This document shows, in pieces, positions 33,419 to 44,965 of a stretch of 64,000 nt of DNA (within the stretch, counting starts at the first letter, position 1; every line of letters starts with the position of its first letter). Source of the stretch: Callorhinus ursinus (lineage: Eukaryota; Chordata; Mammalia; Carnivora; Otariidae); assembly GCF_003265705.1 (NCBI RefSeq), contig NW_020312827.1:21820413-21884412 (forward strand). Reading direction: 5' to 3'. Made by a program: the position numbers and the translations under genes. The notes below the pieces were generated by a model, which did not search any database, was not told where the DNA came from, and saw only the letters and a list, made by a program, of their open reading frames with translations.

Positions 33419-35485
33419 TTCTGGTATAGTCCCTCCTCTTGTTTTAATTTACTTCTTTCAGATGGCATGCAGAAGAACATGTTGAATGGAACACTGACTT
33501 TAAGATTAGAAAGTCAGACAGACTCTAAGAAAGGAAAAGGCAGTCAAATACGCCAATTACTTCAGAAGGGTAATGGCATATTTTGAAATTTGGAGGCTGC
33601 TTCATTAAAATTCATTTTGCGCTACATAAAATAAGGAATAGGGAGCCTGACAGAAATGAAACTCAAATAGGCATTCATTTCCTTTATCTTTTTACAAGAC
33701 AGATCAATTAGTAATTTTATGGTTGAAAAAACTCATTTTTAAATGTTATGTGGGACTTACTGTAATATCAAATCTGGCCTAATGTCACCTTTATTAAGGA
33801 ATTGAAAGCACTTTTACATCTGTTCATTCCACTAAAGAAAAATACTGAGCAGTACATTTTTGCCATCTAAAGTTTATAACGGAGGAGAAGAATGGGCACA
33901 GAAATGATCTTGTTGCATAATTAACATCCCCAAAAGTAAAGGCGAATGATCAGCACTGGACTGGAACATTTTGAGCTACACTTACATTTGTAAACCAAGC
34001 TACGGAAACCCTCCCAAACAGGTGTGTTAGAGAGTCCAGATGGCCTCAAGGAGAGGCCAGGAAGCCAACACCTTCTGCTGTGTTTCTGGCCGCTCTCACA
34101 GGCTCAGTGGGTTTGGCTGCATTGCTGCCTTGTGCTCGGGGGCAGCCAAGGGGACACACAGGTGGTGCCGGATGAGAAACAGGGTTTCCAACAAGAGACT
34201 GCTGTGCTGCTGGAGAATTGCCTCCCCTTCCACTACCGGGTTATACAACTAAGATCCAAGTCATTTATGGCTGGTAGAGATCCTAGACACTTTTAGATAA
34301 GAGAGCATAGGTGTTATTTAACCTCAATATCCTAACTCAGGATTATGCCTAACATTATGCCACCTGAAATTTTCCCTGCGGGTTCAATCAAATCTGGTAT
34401 TTGCCTTTGCTCTTCAGTCCTGTGTACAGTTGTTGTGCTATTAAGCAGCTGCTGAGCACCACTCTATACAACACAAACAGTGCGTATTCTTTATGAGCTG
34501 GATGTTGGGATGAGGATGTGTGATGCTGGCAAGCCTTCATGTGGATCTAGTTCTAACAGGATGTTTTGCTAATTATAAACAAGAAAACCTTTGGCCCTTT
34601 TGATTGCAAACAGAGCCTTGGGCAAGTGATGCTGATTGATTCATTTGGTCCCTTCCAGTGAGAGTGAGGCAGCAAGGGAGTTTTGCAAATCACAAACCTA
34701 ATGATGGAATCTTTATCTGGTGGAAGGAACCCCATGGAATGTCTGTTGTGCAAACAAACCTACTGAGAGGCATAGGCAAAGTACTGTGATGGAGGCCATG
34801 CCTTCTATCCCTTTTTTTCCACCAACTTTCCTCCATCTAGCATTCCTGTTCTAGAAGAGGCTTACCCATGGATGTGGAACCAATTTTGAGGAATGCTGAA
34901 AGGCCCCAATTCTCCAAATACCCACCTTCTCATTCTCGTACAGGATTCTGTTGGGTTAAGATTTCGCATTTTCAGAAAGGATCGTTAAAATCAGTGTATT
35001 AATTTAGAAAACTAATCACAGCTACATGTGTTATTCCAGCAGTTTTTAAAGAGTTCCCTGGACAAATGGAGCAAAGGAGATTCTCACAGAGGACAAACTC
35101 CCAGGGTGTGTCCAGGGCTGTGTCTGATTTCAGGATTACTAGAGGTCCACCCTTCTATCACTAGCAGGGAGCTTCAATGGACAAGTGAGGGAAGGAGGCA
35201 TTGTAGGAATAATATTCAGTGCATTTTAACTTACATAAAGAGAAATAATATACTATACTAGTTCCTTGGCAAAGAAAGTGAATAGCCAAAATGTCTGTGT
35301 GTAAGTCCTTTTATACATCTCTTATTGTAAATTTATAGTTGCAGAGAGAAATTTAACTTGCTCAACCAATAGATTCTCCTGTATAGAAGTCTGAGTTAGT
35401 CCTCAAAGTTTTAAAATAAAATCTTTCAAGCATTTCCCCCCCGCAATGGACCACTTTTTATCAATATTAAAATCTGTTGGAGCAG
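33419..35485. other. Unassigned, partly possible conserved non-coding DNA
   Basis: No repeat or gene identified. 33560-33990 is unique AT-rich DNA without repeat signatures. 34020-34260 is noticeably more GC-rich than its surroundings and has two overlapping open frames (90 and 70 codons) on the plus strand, neither recognised. No transcript support can be judged. Confidence 0.4.
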
Positions 35486-35725
35486 TTTGTGTCACTTAGA
35501 ATTGGGATGGCTTCACACAACAAAAACCTCAAATGTGGCTTAAACAGAGTTTTCTCACATGACTAGAACTCTAGGGGTGGGCAGTCCATAACTGGGGCAG
35601 TTGTTTTAGGAAGTCATCCAAAGCTAGGCTCCTTCTACCTCCTGGTCTGCCATTCTTAGCCTATGTCTTTTAACTTCATGATTGTAAGATGACAGCTATA
35701 CTTCAGACACTGCAGCTGTATTCCA
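35486..35725. repeat. Old interspersed repeat, family not named
   Basis: CTCAAATGTGGCTTAAACAG, TCTCACATGACTAGAACTCT, GGCTCCTTCTACCTCCTGGT and CTGTATTCCAGCAAGAGGAA follow the order of a common decayed mammalian repeat that also seems present at 14365-14900 and 20930-21323. Confidence 0.45.
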
Positions 35726-36049
35726 GCAAGAGGAACAGAGAAGAATAAACAGCAAAAGATTCATACAGGCTGAGTCTGTCCCTTTTGACAGGAAAACATT
35801 GTTCTCAAAATTTCCACTGCGAGACTGCCCCTCACTAGACACACCTGGGCCACATAATCCCCTAGTTTCAGGGAGGTGTAAGGTGGTAAGTTCTTTTAGT
35901 TGGCCTAAACTGTTCATCACTGCTATCCTGAATGAAATCAGAACCGATAAGGAAGTAAGGGTTATAAAGAAAAAAATTCATTATGAATAAGAAATTCAAG
36001 TTATGAATAAAAAAAGGAAAATAGATATTGTAGGTTGACAAGCAGTGGG

Positions 36050-37050
36050 TGCCACAGATGTCATTGACAAACTTCACAAACTCCATTGGGTATCTTCATT
36101 TTCCTTCTTACCATTGACCTTGAGGATGTGCAGATGCAAATTGTCTTGAGTATGAACCAACATCTACGGTCCCCAGAAAAATTCCCATCAGCACTAACTT
36201 TACTATATGAAGGATTTATAGTCTCAGACATACTGCTGTCCTTCTTCTGTATCAACCTTAGGCACACAGTGTCGAGACTTAACTTCTGTCCACTGTTGGA
36301 GATGAAATTCTCTTCCTCTATCTCTTACATTCAGTCTTGGGAGTCTGTGAATTTAACAAAAGATAGATCAAGAGGAGAAAAGGCACAGAATTTTTAATAG
36401 TTACATGCATAGGAGTTCATAGAAAAGTGACAGTAAAGGGGCACTTGGGTGGCTCAGTCATTTAAGCATCCGACTCTTGATTTTGGCTCAGGTCATGATC
36501 TCAGTGTTGTGAGATGGAGCCCTGCATTGGGCTTCCCACTCAGCAGGGAGTCTGCTGGAGAATCTCTCCTTCCCTCTGCCCCTCCCAGCAACTCACACAC
36601 ACATTCTCTCTTTAAATAAATAAATAAAATCTTAAAAAAAAAAAAGAAAAAGAAAGAAAAGTGACAGTCAAAAAAATGATTAGACTCGGCGGCTTATACA
36701 CCATTTTAACAAAGGAAGGAAAGTTGGGGCTTCAACGGACAATAAATTATAAGGAAGGGACTAGAAATACACCAGGCAGCTGATGGGAGATAAGAGTTAT
36801 TTTAGTAAGGTCTGTTTGTACAAACTCACCTTGGTGTTGACTCTCTATCCTAGGTGACAGTTACTCCTCTTCCTGGTAAAATGGGGTCACCTTCACAAAG
36901 GGAAATTTATGTTCTGCTTTTAGGCAGATAGCAGGGAGGGCAGAGAACTCTTTCTGCATCTGTTGGTTCTCAATTGCCTTCAACTCAAAGTAATCCTTAT
37001 GTCAAAATGGCATATTTTGGGGTGGCATATCCTGATTCCCCCATCAACAC
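36050..37050. repeat. LTR/ERV-like old sequence split by a SINE
   Basis: The left part (36050-36420) and right part (36669-37050) appear to be one old element. The right end has TTGCCTTCAACTCAAAGTAA and TGGCATATTTTGGGGTGGCA, seen in mammalian LTR-class repeats. Class uncertain. The 103-codon frame at 36086-36397 is unsupported. Confidence 0.35.
36438..36654 (+). repeat. CAN-SINE
   Basis: GGGGCACTTGGGTGGCTCAG head, TCATGATCTCAGTGTTGTGA body, CT-rich middle, and AAATAAATAAATAAAATCTT tail followed by an impure A-rich end. Perfect 14-bp target-site duplication AGAAAAGTGACAGT at 36421-36434 and 36655-36668. Confidence 0.97.
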
Positions 37051-38304
37051 CTATCTGCAGGATCCGTCCTATATTATCAGTTGCCGAGGAAAGAAAAGTT
37101 GACAATTTTATAGTGAAATTTTATTTATGTCTGTAAGAGTCTGTAGTTGAAAGTCTTTAAGTAAAGGAGTCTGTGTATAGGTGTTAAATTAATTATAATA
37201 AACCTCACAGTTGGTTGTGGTCCAACAATGTATTGACACTGAAAGCTTGGAACAGCTGTACTAAACAGTAAAGTTAGTCCACTGTTCTTTACCATGGGGT
37301 TAACATTTCATCCAGTTGACGGAATGAGACCCAGGACACACAGTGTTTATGGTTGAGTACGAGAGGCACAGAGAAGAGAATATGAAATGCTGACCTTGAG
37401 GATGCTGCTAGGATAAGCAGTCACCAGATGGGAGGACAAAGCCCGCTGGAAAGTAGAAGGTAACTTTGAAATCCAACTTAACCTTCTCCCTGAAACCAGG
37501 AGGCCAAATTTGCTTCTGTGGGCTAGAGCCAGATGCCCTAATTGTTACACTATTTGCTTTAAACTGAATCCTTTTAGGTAAGCATTTTTATATTTAACTG
37601 AGAAGCATTAGATTTATGAATTATGTTTCAGTGAGCTCTTCAGTTATAAAACATTGTCTTTTTTTTTTTTTCTTTTGCCTTGATTTCAAGAGTCAGTAGG
37701 TGAAATTATTGACCCAAGATTGGGTCATTGTTATGAAATGCAAACTACGGTTGTTAAATTGAATGGAGGGGAGGAATCATGCATGCACTTGAAAAAATTC
37801 AAATTCATTTTCACTTCCCTCTGGTCACTAGTGGCCTAGAGCAAGAACTCTTCCAGAAAACACTATGATTAGCATTATGTAAACAGAGCCTTAATCTAGG
37901 CTCTCAATGGCCCCTTGGAAGTGTCCTCAGGCCTGACTCACGTCCAGATCTAGGTGGGAAAATGTTTATTCTTCACTATTAGGTGTTTGTTTAAAAGCTA
38001 ATTCTTCTTCCACTGCTACTGAGGAATAGAAGAGTTTCTGAACAGTCTGTTAAAAGGCAATTTAACTAAGACAAAACACAAGGTAACCATTTCCAGTAAA
38101 ACTGCAGGAAGAAGTCAAGAAAGCAGAGTGAATTTTCTAATATGGAATCTGGCCAAAACAAAGGCTAACTCATTTCCATTAGGTCTTTGATGGCCACAAT
38201 TTTAGGGCCACTGCCTCTTCCATTAACATGTTTCTACTATGGTTTTGAACTGTCGCTCCTCAATGTTGCTGAATCCTAAGGTATTAAATTGGCCATTCTG
38301 CTTT
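37051..38304. other. Unassigned unique sequence
   Basis: No gene or repeat recognised; oligo-T tract at about 37658-37671. Confidence 0.4.
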
Positions 38305-38331
38305 CCATGTTTCGTTGTATGTGTGGGTTTT

Positions 38332-38538
38332 TTTTTTTTTTAAGATTTATTTATTTATTTATTTTAAAGTGTGAGAGAGAGAGCACAAATGGGGAGAGGG
38401 GCAGAGAGAGAATCTCGAGCAGACTCCCCGCTGAGCACAGAGCCCAAAAGAGGGCTAGATCCCAGGAGCCATGAGATCATGACTTGAGTCAAAACCAGGA
38501 GTCGGGACACTTAAACAACTGAGCCATCCAGGCACCCT
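38332..38538 (-). repeat. CAN-SINE, first of a three-SINE cluster
   Basis: Reversed tail AAGATTTATTTATTTATTTA, GA-rich run, and GAGCCATCCAGGCACCCT head. Immediately followed by a TG microsatellite. Confidence 0.9.
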
Positions 38539-38540
38539 TC

Positions 38541-38542
<2 letters not shown>

Positions 38543-38596
<54 letters not shown>
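38543..38596. repeat. (TG)27 microsatellite
   Basis: An uninterrupted TG run of 54 bp between two SINEs. Likely length-polymorphic. The 72-codon frame crossing it is an artefact. Confidence 0.97.
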
Positions 38597-38597
<1 letters not shown>

Positions 38598-38600
<3 letters not shown>

Positions 38601-38765
38601 AAGATTTTATTTATTTGAGAGAGAGAGAGAGAGAGCACATGAGAGGGGGAAGGTCAGAGGGAGAAGCAGACTCCCCGCTGAGCAGGGAGCCCGATGCGGG
38701 ATGCGGGACTTAATCCATGGACTCCAGGATCATGACTGGAGCCGAAGGCAGTCGCCCAACCATTA
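38598..38765 (-). repeat. CAN-SINE lacking its head
   Basis: Reversed tail TTAAGATTTTATTTATTTGA, GA-rich run and body up to GAAGGCAGTCGCC. The GAGCCACCCAGG head is absent. Consistent with a 5'-truncated insertion. Confidence 0.88.
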
Positions 38766-38766
38766 A

Positions 38767-38873
38767 GTTTATTTATTTTTTTTTAGTAATCTCTACACCC
38801 AACGTGGGGTTCAAACTCATGACCCTGAGATCAAGAGTCACATATTCTTCTGACTGAGCCAGCCAGGTGCCCC
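38767..38873 (-). repeat. Short-form CAN-SINE
   Basis: Reversed short form: AGTAATCTCTACACCCAACG, TTCAAACTCATGACCCTGAG, GAGCCAGCCAGGTGCCCC. Its right edge is followed by CCATGTTTCATTGT (38874-38887), matching CCATGTTTCGTTGT at 38305-38318 at 13 of 14 bases. The matching left copy lies beyond the other two SINEs. Confidence 0.88.
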
Positions 38874-38887
38874 CCATGTTTCATTGT

Positions 38888-40074
38888 TTTATTATTATTT
38901 ATTAACCTCAAAGCTTCCCTTTAAATGTTCACCAGTCCAGCTGACAGACAACAGTCCTGTCTCCATTTTGCTGTTTCTGTTTGCCATAATTTCTCTCATT
39001 AGCCTAAAGTACATTTTAATTGAATGAAGCCATCATTTTGTATTCAAGTTAGATAAAAACTCATAGCCTTCCCTTATTGTGGTTCACCTTATTAAATGGC
39101 TGGTACAAGATATGCTGACCTTGAGTTTGAAACGCCAGGTTCAGAGATTTGCAAATTTCTGGGGATCTTGAGGAGAGGGTCACAGGACAGAGGGCATCAA
39201 GAGCTTCTCAATTTTAATAGTAATAATAGTAAGATCCTACCTCAGCTGGGCCCCATTTAACCTGGAAATGGAATGAAATGGAAAACCAGATTGTTTTATA
39301 ATTGACAGCTTTGTCTCTCAGCAGATGGCTGTAATCTCCTGCATGTGCCAAACACAGACTCTAGGATTTTTGAGTTTGTAGTGAAAACAGAAAGGACAAA
39401 TATTTATCATAATTACAACATTTTGTGCATTGGATATAGTTTCACAGCCTTTCAATCCTCCTTGATTAGAAAATACAGAGTGTTTTTTTTTTTCTCGCCG
39501 TTTGAAGAAGTTTGTTTACCAACACTTCGAGAAACATTTCAAGTTTTAATAAATATAAAGCTAGGTCATACAGAAGTAGAAAACATCTCTCTCTTTAGTT
39601 TACTTCCTAGTGAATTTATACGTCCCATTCAGGGAGTTTGAATCAGCACTATAGCCCCCAGTCAGCAACTATAGCACTCAAATTCAAGAAGCATTATAGT
39701 CAACTCTGGATTTATCTGAGGAAATGATCCAGTTTTTAATATTTTTTCTTTCCACTCATTACTATTGGTTAGTTCTTGTCAAGAGGGTCAGTTGGGGATC
39801 TCTGGAGTGATTTACATAATTAGGTTCTCTGTGTAGTTTATGGAAATTACTTTTGGGGCAACTTGACCCGCACCTGATTAATCCCATCAGATTATGTCCA
39901 CCTCCATTGTTAATAAATCATTAGTCAGCATCTGTATTATGATCATCCTGAAAAGTACTGAGCTATTTCCAGAGAACTGCAAATTGTAACTCAAATGTAA
40001 AGTCCTTGGATGAAGTCAAGGTTTCCCTTCAGTTTTGGAGTAATGGGTGAAAATAATCAGAAACTGCACCAGCA
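38888..40074. other. Unassigned unique sequence, possible conserved element
   Basis: AT-rich unique DNA without repeat signatures. 39840-39990 contains several TAAT/ATTA-type words (CCTGATTAATCCCATCAGAT, GTTAATAAATCATTAGTCAG) of the sort seen in conserved enhancers. This is a suggestion only. The 98-codon frame at 39345-39641 is unsupported. Confidence 0.35.
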
Positions 40075-40175
40075 AATGTGAGTTCAAGACACACCTCCTT
40101 CACTTTAAGTTTTGGCGCCTTGGGCAAGGCAATTAACATTTCTTAGACGATTTCCTGACTTGGTAAATGCTAAGC
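40075..40175 (+). repeat. MIR SINE fragment
   Basis: GCGCCTTGGGCAAGGCAATT, then AACATTTCTTAGACGATTTC, matches the MIR core between the tRNA-like head and the 3' part. Confidence 0.6.
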
Positions 40176-40196
40176 ATTTAAGATTGTTACTTTGAA

Positions 40197-40388
40197 GGGC
40201 ACCTGGGAGGTTCAGTCATTTGGGCATGTCTCCTGGTTTAGGCTCAGGCCATGATCTCAGGGTTGTGAAATTGAGCCCCAAGTAGGCATCCGGGCTCAGT
40301 GTGGAGTCTGCTTGGAATTTTCTCGCTCCCTCTCCCTCCCCACCCCCTTTCTAAAATAAGTAAATAAATAAAATCTTTAAAAAAAAAA
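40197..40388 (+). repeat. CAN-SINE
   Basis: Head GGGCACCTGGGAGGTTCAGT, GCTCAGGCCATGATCTCAGG body, and AAATAAATAAAATCTTTAAA tail. Perfect 15-bp target-site duplication AGATTGTTACTTTGA at 40181-40195 and 40389-40403. It sits just after a MIR. Confidence 0.96.
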
Positions 40389-40403
40389 AGATTGTTACTT
40401 TGA

Positions 40404-40663
40404 CAAATATGTCCAAGTATTATATACATGACTACCCGGATTCTTACTTCTAGCCTTTGATTATCACATTGGTGATATTTTGCATAGTACTATTGCCAGA
40501 TCACACCATAGACTATTAGTGTTCTCTTTACTACTTAAAATAGAGTCATTAATGTCTTTAAATCTAATCAGATTAAAAAGCCAATTCTATAAGCCCTAGA
40601 ACCAACTCAGAAAATTCATCCTTAAGATTCTGTTCTTCCAGAACGACTCTCAGTACCAAAATT
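40404..40663. other. Short unassigned stretch
   Basis: Unique AT-rich sequence; nothing recognised. Confidence 0.4.
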
Positions 40664-41205
40664 TGCATTAGTCAGGGTTCTCCAGAGAAACAGAACCAAT
40701 AGAGAGAGAGAGAGGCAGATAGAAAGACAAGAGAGACAGAGACAGAGAAAGAGAGACAGAGACAGTGAGAGAGGAGGGAGAGAGAGAGGAGGGAGAGGGA
40801 AAGAAAGGGAGAGAGATTTATTATAAAGTATTGGTTCACACTGTTATGGAGGCTAGCAAGTCAAAAATCTGCAGGGTGGGCTGGCAGGCTGGAGACCCAG
40901 GAGAGCCAATGTTCCAGTTGAGTCCAAAGGCAGTCTGCTTTAGAACCAGGAAAAACTGATGTTGCAGATACAGTTTGAAGGCAGTCTGCTGGAGACTTCT
41001 CCCTTGCACAGGGGAGACCAGTCTTTTTATTCTATTCAGGCCTTCAACTGACTGGATGAGGCTCATCTGCTTTACTCAAAGTCTACTAATTTAAATGTTA
41101 ACCCCATCCAAAACACCTGCACAGAAACACCCAAAACAAGTTTGACCGAATGGCACCCCATGGCCCAGGCAAGTTGACACATAAAAGTAATCACCATACT
41201 CAGTA
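40664..41205 (-). mobile_element. ERVL-like solo LTR
   Basis: Plus strand reads ATTAGTCAGGGTTCTCCAGA, then AGATTTATTATAAAGTATTG, GGAGACCCAGGAGAGCCAAT, CAGGCCTTCAACTGACTGGA, and CAAGTTGACACATAAAAGTA. This is the reverse of the LTR family found at 27790-28245, and is better preserved here. Confidence 0.75.
40700..40817. repeat. GA-rich expansion inside the LTR
   Basis: A nearly pure purine tract of GAGA, GACA and GGGAGA units, apparently grown from the short GA run this LTR family carries at that place. The 64-codon frame starting in it is not a gene. Confidence 0.85.
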
Positions 41206-41269
41206 AAAGTCACGCCACAATAGATTTTCCCCGCTTTCCACTTCTGCATTCATATTACCCCTAGAGTGA

Positions 41270-41865
41270 ACCTTAAGGGCAAAGCAAATCACTTTGCATC
41301 ATTTCCTGCTTAAAACTATTCAATTATTCTACCTTTCCCAAAGGACAAAGGCTCTAGGCCTTAAAACCAACTGTAAGCCTCCTCCATTTCTCACCTGACT
41401 TAAATCTCTCTTTCCAAGTGTACTTCCTACCCCTCAGAACTATTCCCATCCCACCACGTGAGCTCCTTCTATCCTAGCCTACAGAATTATTTATATTTCT
41501 AACAACACACCAAATTTTCATACCTCCATCTTTATCCATATTCTTCCCTCTGCTTTCACCCCTCCCCAATATACCTCTCCCCAAGTCTATTTGCCTATAA
41601 AACATGTGTTCAAAATCCAAGAATCATCTTAAACATTTCCTCCTCAGACATCCCTTTATTGACTTCCAGTCAAAGTTATTTCCTTCTTGATCATACCACT
41701 GTAGCATCACTCTGAAATACCCTCATTTTCTCTTTGTGTCTGGCTATAAGCTCTGTTAAGCCCAGGAACTATCTTCTTTTAATCCTTGGTGTCCCACGTG
41801 GTGTCTGATTCCCATTAAGAACTCAAAAATTGTTTGTAGAATGAACGAAAGAGGAGGTATTAGAT
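41270..41865 (+). repeat. L2 LINE 3' end
   Basis: A long C/T-rich stretch with CACCTGACTTAAATCTCTCT, a TGTGTCTGGCTATAAGCTCT block, AAGCCCAGGAACTATCTTCT, and a degenerate end CTCAAAAATTGTTTGTAGAA followed by TGAACGAA. The L2 terminus is more complete but more diverged than at 33080. Confidence 0.7.
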
Positions 41866-42119
41866 GAATAAATTGGGGCCCACTTTGGTAATCAGTGGGG
41901 GAATCACCAAAGGTTTTTAATTTAAAATCTCTTCTTGAAAGAAGTAAGAAGGAGTTGTATTTTAAGATCAATCTGTCATTGATGGAAAGAAGGGCTGAGG
42001 GCAAGATGGAAGAAAGAAAAAGGAAGCAGGAAGCCTATGTAGGTGATAGTAGTAATCCAAGGATAAGGTAGGAAGGAGTTAAACCAGACAAATGGAGTGG
42101 AAATAGGAGATGCTCCTAT

Positions 42120-42495
42120 TGATGAGTATTTCCTCCTTCTTTAGAGCATGTGGTAGAATTGCATTTTCTTTGACCCCTTTGAAATTAGGTATGGCTACAT
42201 GATTTTCTTTGGCCACTGAGATGTGATTGGAAGTGATATGTGCCACATCTAAACAGAAGCTCAAGGAGCCAGTACATGATCTGCCACGTTCTGATTTTAG
42301 ACTCAGTGATCATGACCATGTGTCAAGATATAACCTCTGTCAGTCTGGTTCTCTGAAAGACAATATTGAGCAGAATTCCTCTGCCAACCTGTACTGCACA
42401 TGTACTGTGAGTCATTAAGATTTTGGAACTGGTTGTTACTACAGCAAAACCTAGCTTATCCTGGTTTATCAGGATTTGGAAACTGATGGAAGAGG
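42120..42495 (+). mobile_element. LTR-like old repeat (MaLR-like end)
   Basis: CTTTGGCCACTGAGATGTGA, GGAAGTGATATGTGCCACAT and GAAGCTCAAGGAGCCAGTAC, ending AAGATTTTGGAACTGGTTGT and AAAACCTAGCTTATCCTG. The order and end match a common LTR-class repeat. Confidence 0.55.
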
Positions 42496-44309
42496 GCGTG
42501 AGTAGCACAAAACACTAACATTTAGCATGAGGGAGTATAAAACTTTCAGCTTGAATGACTGAGTCTGCCACATGTTGTCATGAAATGCACTTCGCAACTG
42601 CAGCGCTCCTGTTCACATCTTAATCTATCTGAATTGTGGCCCCTAGAGTTATGTCATGCATAACCTGCACGGATGTACGCAGCAGCCCTGGGAATGTTTC
42701 GTTCAGAAAATATATATATTATTTATTGTCCACTGACTCCTAAATGACATTCTGAGTGGTGCAAATACAAAAGCAAAATAGAGTTTATCACTCTGGGTGA
42801 TGTGGTCAGAGTCCAGCACAATGTGGTAGATGCTCTGATAGATTGTGCACAGAGGAAGAGGCGACCAGCTCTGTGAGTTGTAGTTGAGCTGCAGTTTGAA
42901 GACTGATTTGGAATTGTTCATGCAGAGAAGGAAAGTGGGTCATTTAAGTGCAAGAAACAGGTAAACGTCCATGACACATTGGAGAAACTGCAACAGGTCT
43001 TTGTAACTATGGTTTGGGTATACATTTTGGAGATGAGTAGAAATGGTAGGGAAAAGATTAGAAAGTGAAGTTGGGGTCATTTTGAAAGATTTTGTATTTT
43101 GCTGATGATTTAGTCTTCATTTCTGGAATAAGAGACCCCCTATCTTTTTAATCAGTTGAGTGTTGTATTTAAGTCTTATGTTTTAAAAACACATTAGTAG
43201 GAGATTTCTATCATATCATTGATAGAAACAAGGATATTAGATCTAAAAGAGGAAGCTGATATACTCTGCTTGGTTTCTTTTAATTAGCTTTCTGATTTGA
43301 AAGTTCATTATTATTCGCAAAAAAAAAAATAAACTTGAGAGTTAAATTTTGTTAATACTGATCACAAAGGATGGATCCAACTCCATCATAGGTGCTACTT
43401 CGAAATTTTACTGATTTGAACGTAGCTTGAAATACATGGGCCAGTCATTTAGAATCTGGAAATCTTTTTGTCCTGCAAAGATTGCCTCTCCTAAGGGGAC
43501 TTGATATGTAATCATGCAGGACCATAAACAATACCACCCAGAGCTAGAGAACTTTTCCAGAACTTAATAAAGAGCAGAGGTCACCCAATTATAACCTGAA
43601 TTTATAATTCCCCTAGAGAGCAACGTCCAATTGGATCAGCTTTGTGTCTGATCTTCTTTGTTTTTTGGCTTTTAAAGTCTTCTCCATACTGACATTTATC
43701 ATGATAGATTCCCACCTGTACCATGGGCAATGATTTCTGGTTAATGTTTGTCAGTCCAGGCATTACTATAAAATACTAGAGTCTAGATCTGCTGCATCAT
43801 CAGAATTTGAAATAAGACCTTTAGGCATTCTTCCTGCCATGAAATTACTGCTTTCAGCCCTGTGTAGCCCCTTAGTTAACCTATTTACAGGGTTTTTAGA
43901 TATAGCATTCAATGCTAACAGTTTTAACTGTCTTCTGCTTTTTCACTGAATAAACTAAAAATTGGGCAATAAGGAATATCCTAATGATGTTGCAAATGAC
44001 CCACCATGATAACACAATTGGTCCCTGGAACTCTTCATCTGACTATGAAAAAGCACTGAACTTTAAGGCTTTCATACATTGGTGAGGAATTCATGAAAAA
44101 ACAGCCTTCAGAATGAAGAGAAAATCAGGGAGTTATAAATGGCCTGGTGAGACATAGATGTCAAAGTAGCTGCCAGATGTTGGCATATCCAAAGTCAAAG
44201 GAGAACTTGATTTGAATTTTGATTCATTTGAGGAGAAGGCAAGATAATTATTGCCTACCCAAGGATTATTGTCCCAGGGACCCTGCAGAGCATTCCCCTA
44301 AATTGAGAA
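42496..44309. other. Unassigned unique sequence
   Basis: No gene or clear repeat; a short (AT) run near 42710 and an oligo-A tract near 43319-43329. Confidence 0.4.
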
Positions 44310-44378
44310 ATATTTGTGCTAGGGAATCTAGTGCCTGGCACAGAGTAATCACTCCATTAATACTAGCTATTAATATCA
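44310..44378 (+). repeat. MIR SINE 3' fragment
   Basis: TAGTGCCTGGCACAGAGTAA followed by TACTAGCTATTAATATCAC fits the last third of MIR. Confidence 0.55.
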
Positions 44379-44744
44379 CTATTCCACTGAACTGAGAAAT
44401 AAATTGAAAATTTCAAGTTGAACCTAAAAATCAAGTATTCCTTTGGCTTTTATACTAATTAACACATAGCCTATGATTCAAGCTATATACATTTTTAATC
44501 CTTCTGCCAAATTCACAATGTGATGAGGTGGCTTCCCTGCCCCCTGATAATGCTACAGATGGCAAGACAGCACTGCTGATGTCTGATAATACGTGCTCCC
44601 CTACCATGTTCAACAGAGATATTTTGAAAAATGTGATTTAACTAAAGGAATCTGTGGAACTGAAAGAACCACCCTTCTCATAATGACATTGACCATTTTG
44701 CAGCCTTTAGGAATAACTATAGTTACAGCTTTAGGAAAATGCAA
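44379..44744. other. Unassigned sequence between two MIR fragments
   Basis: Unique AT-rich DNA with no recognised feature. Confidence 0.4.
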
Positions 44745-44965
44745 CGTATTCCAGACATTTCACTAGGTCTCATATTTACAACCATTATCTCATTTGATTT
44801 TCTCAGCAGTCTTATGAGGTAGATATTCTTACTTCTCTTCACATATGAGGAAACTGAGATTCGGGCCTTGGCCCTCATCACACAGTCAGTAATTGGTGGG
44901 CTGTGATTTGAATCCAGACTGACGGAATCCAAAGTCTGTGTTTTTAATCACTACCATTCACAGCT
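44745..44965 (-). repeat. MIR SINE, nearly full length
   Basis: Plus strand reads CAGCAGTCTTATGAGGTAGA, ACATATGAGGAAACTGAGAT, ATCACACAGTCAGTAATTGG, TTTGAATCCAGACTGACGGA, and TTTAATCACTACCATTCA, which is the reversed MIR over most of its length. Confidence 0.85.

Noticed and set aside
38548..38766. 72-codon frame beginning with Val-Cys repeats
   Set aside because: Translation of the TG microsatellite and adjoining SINE.
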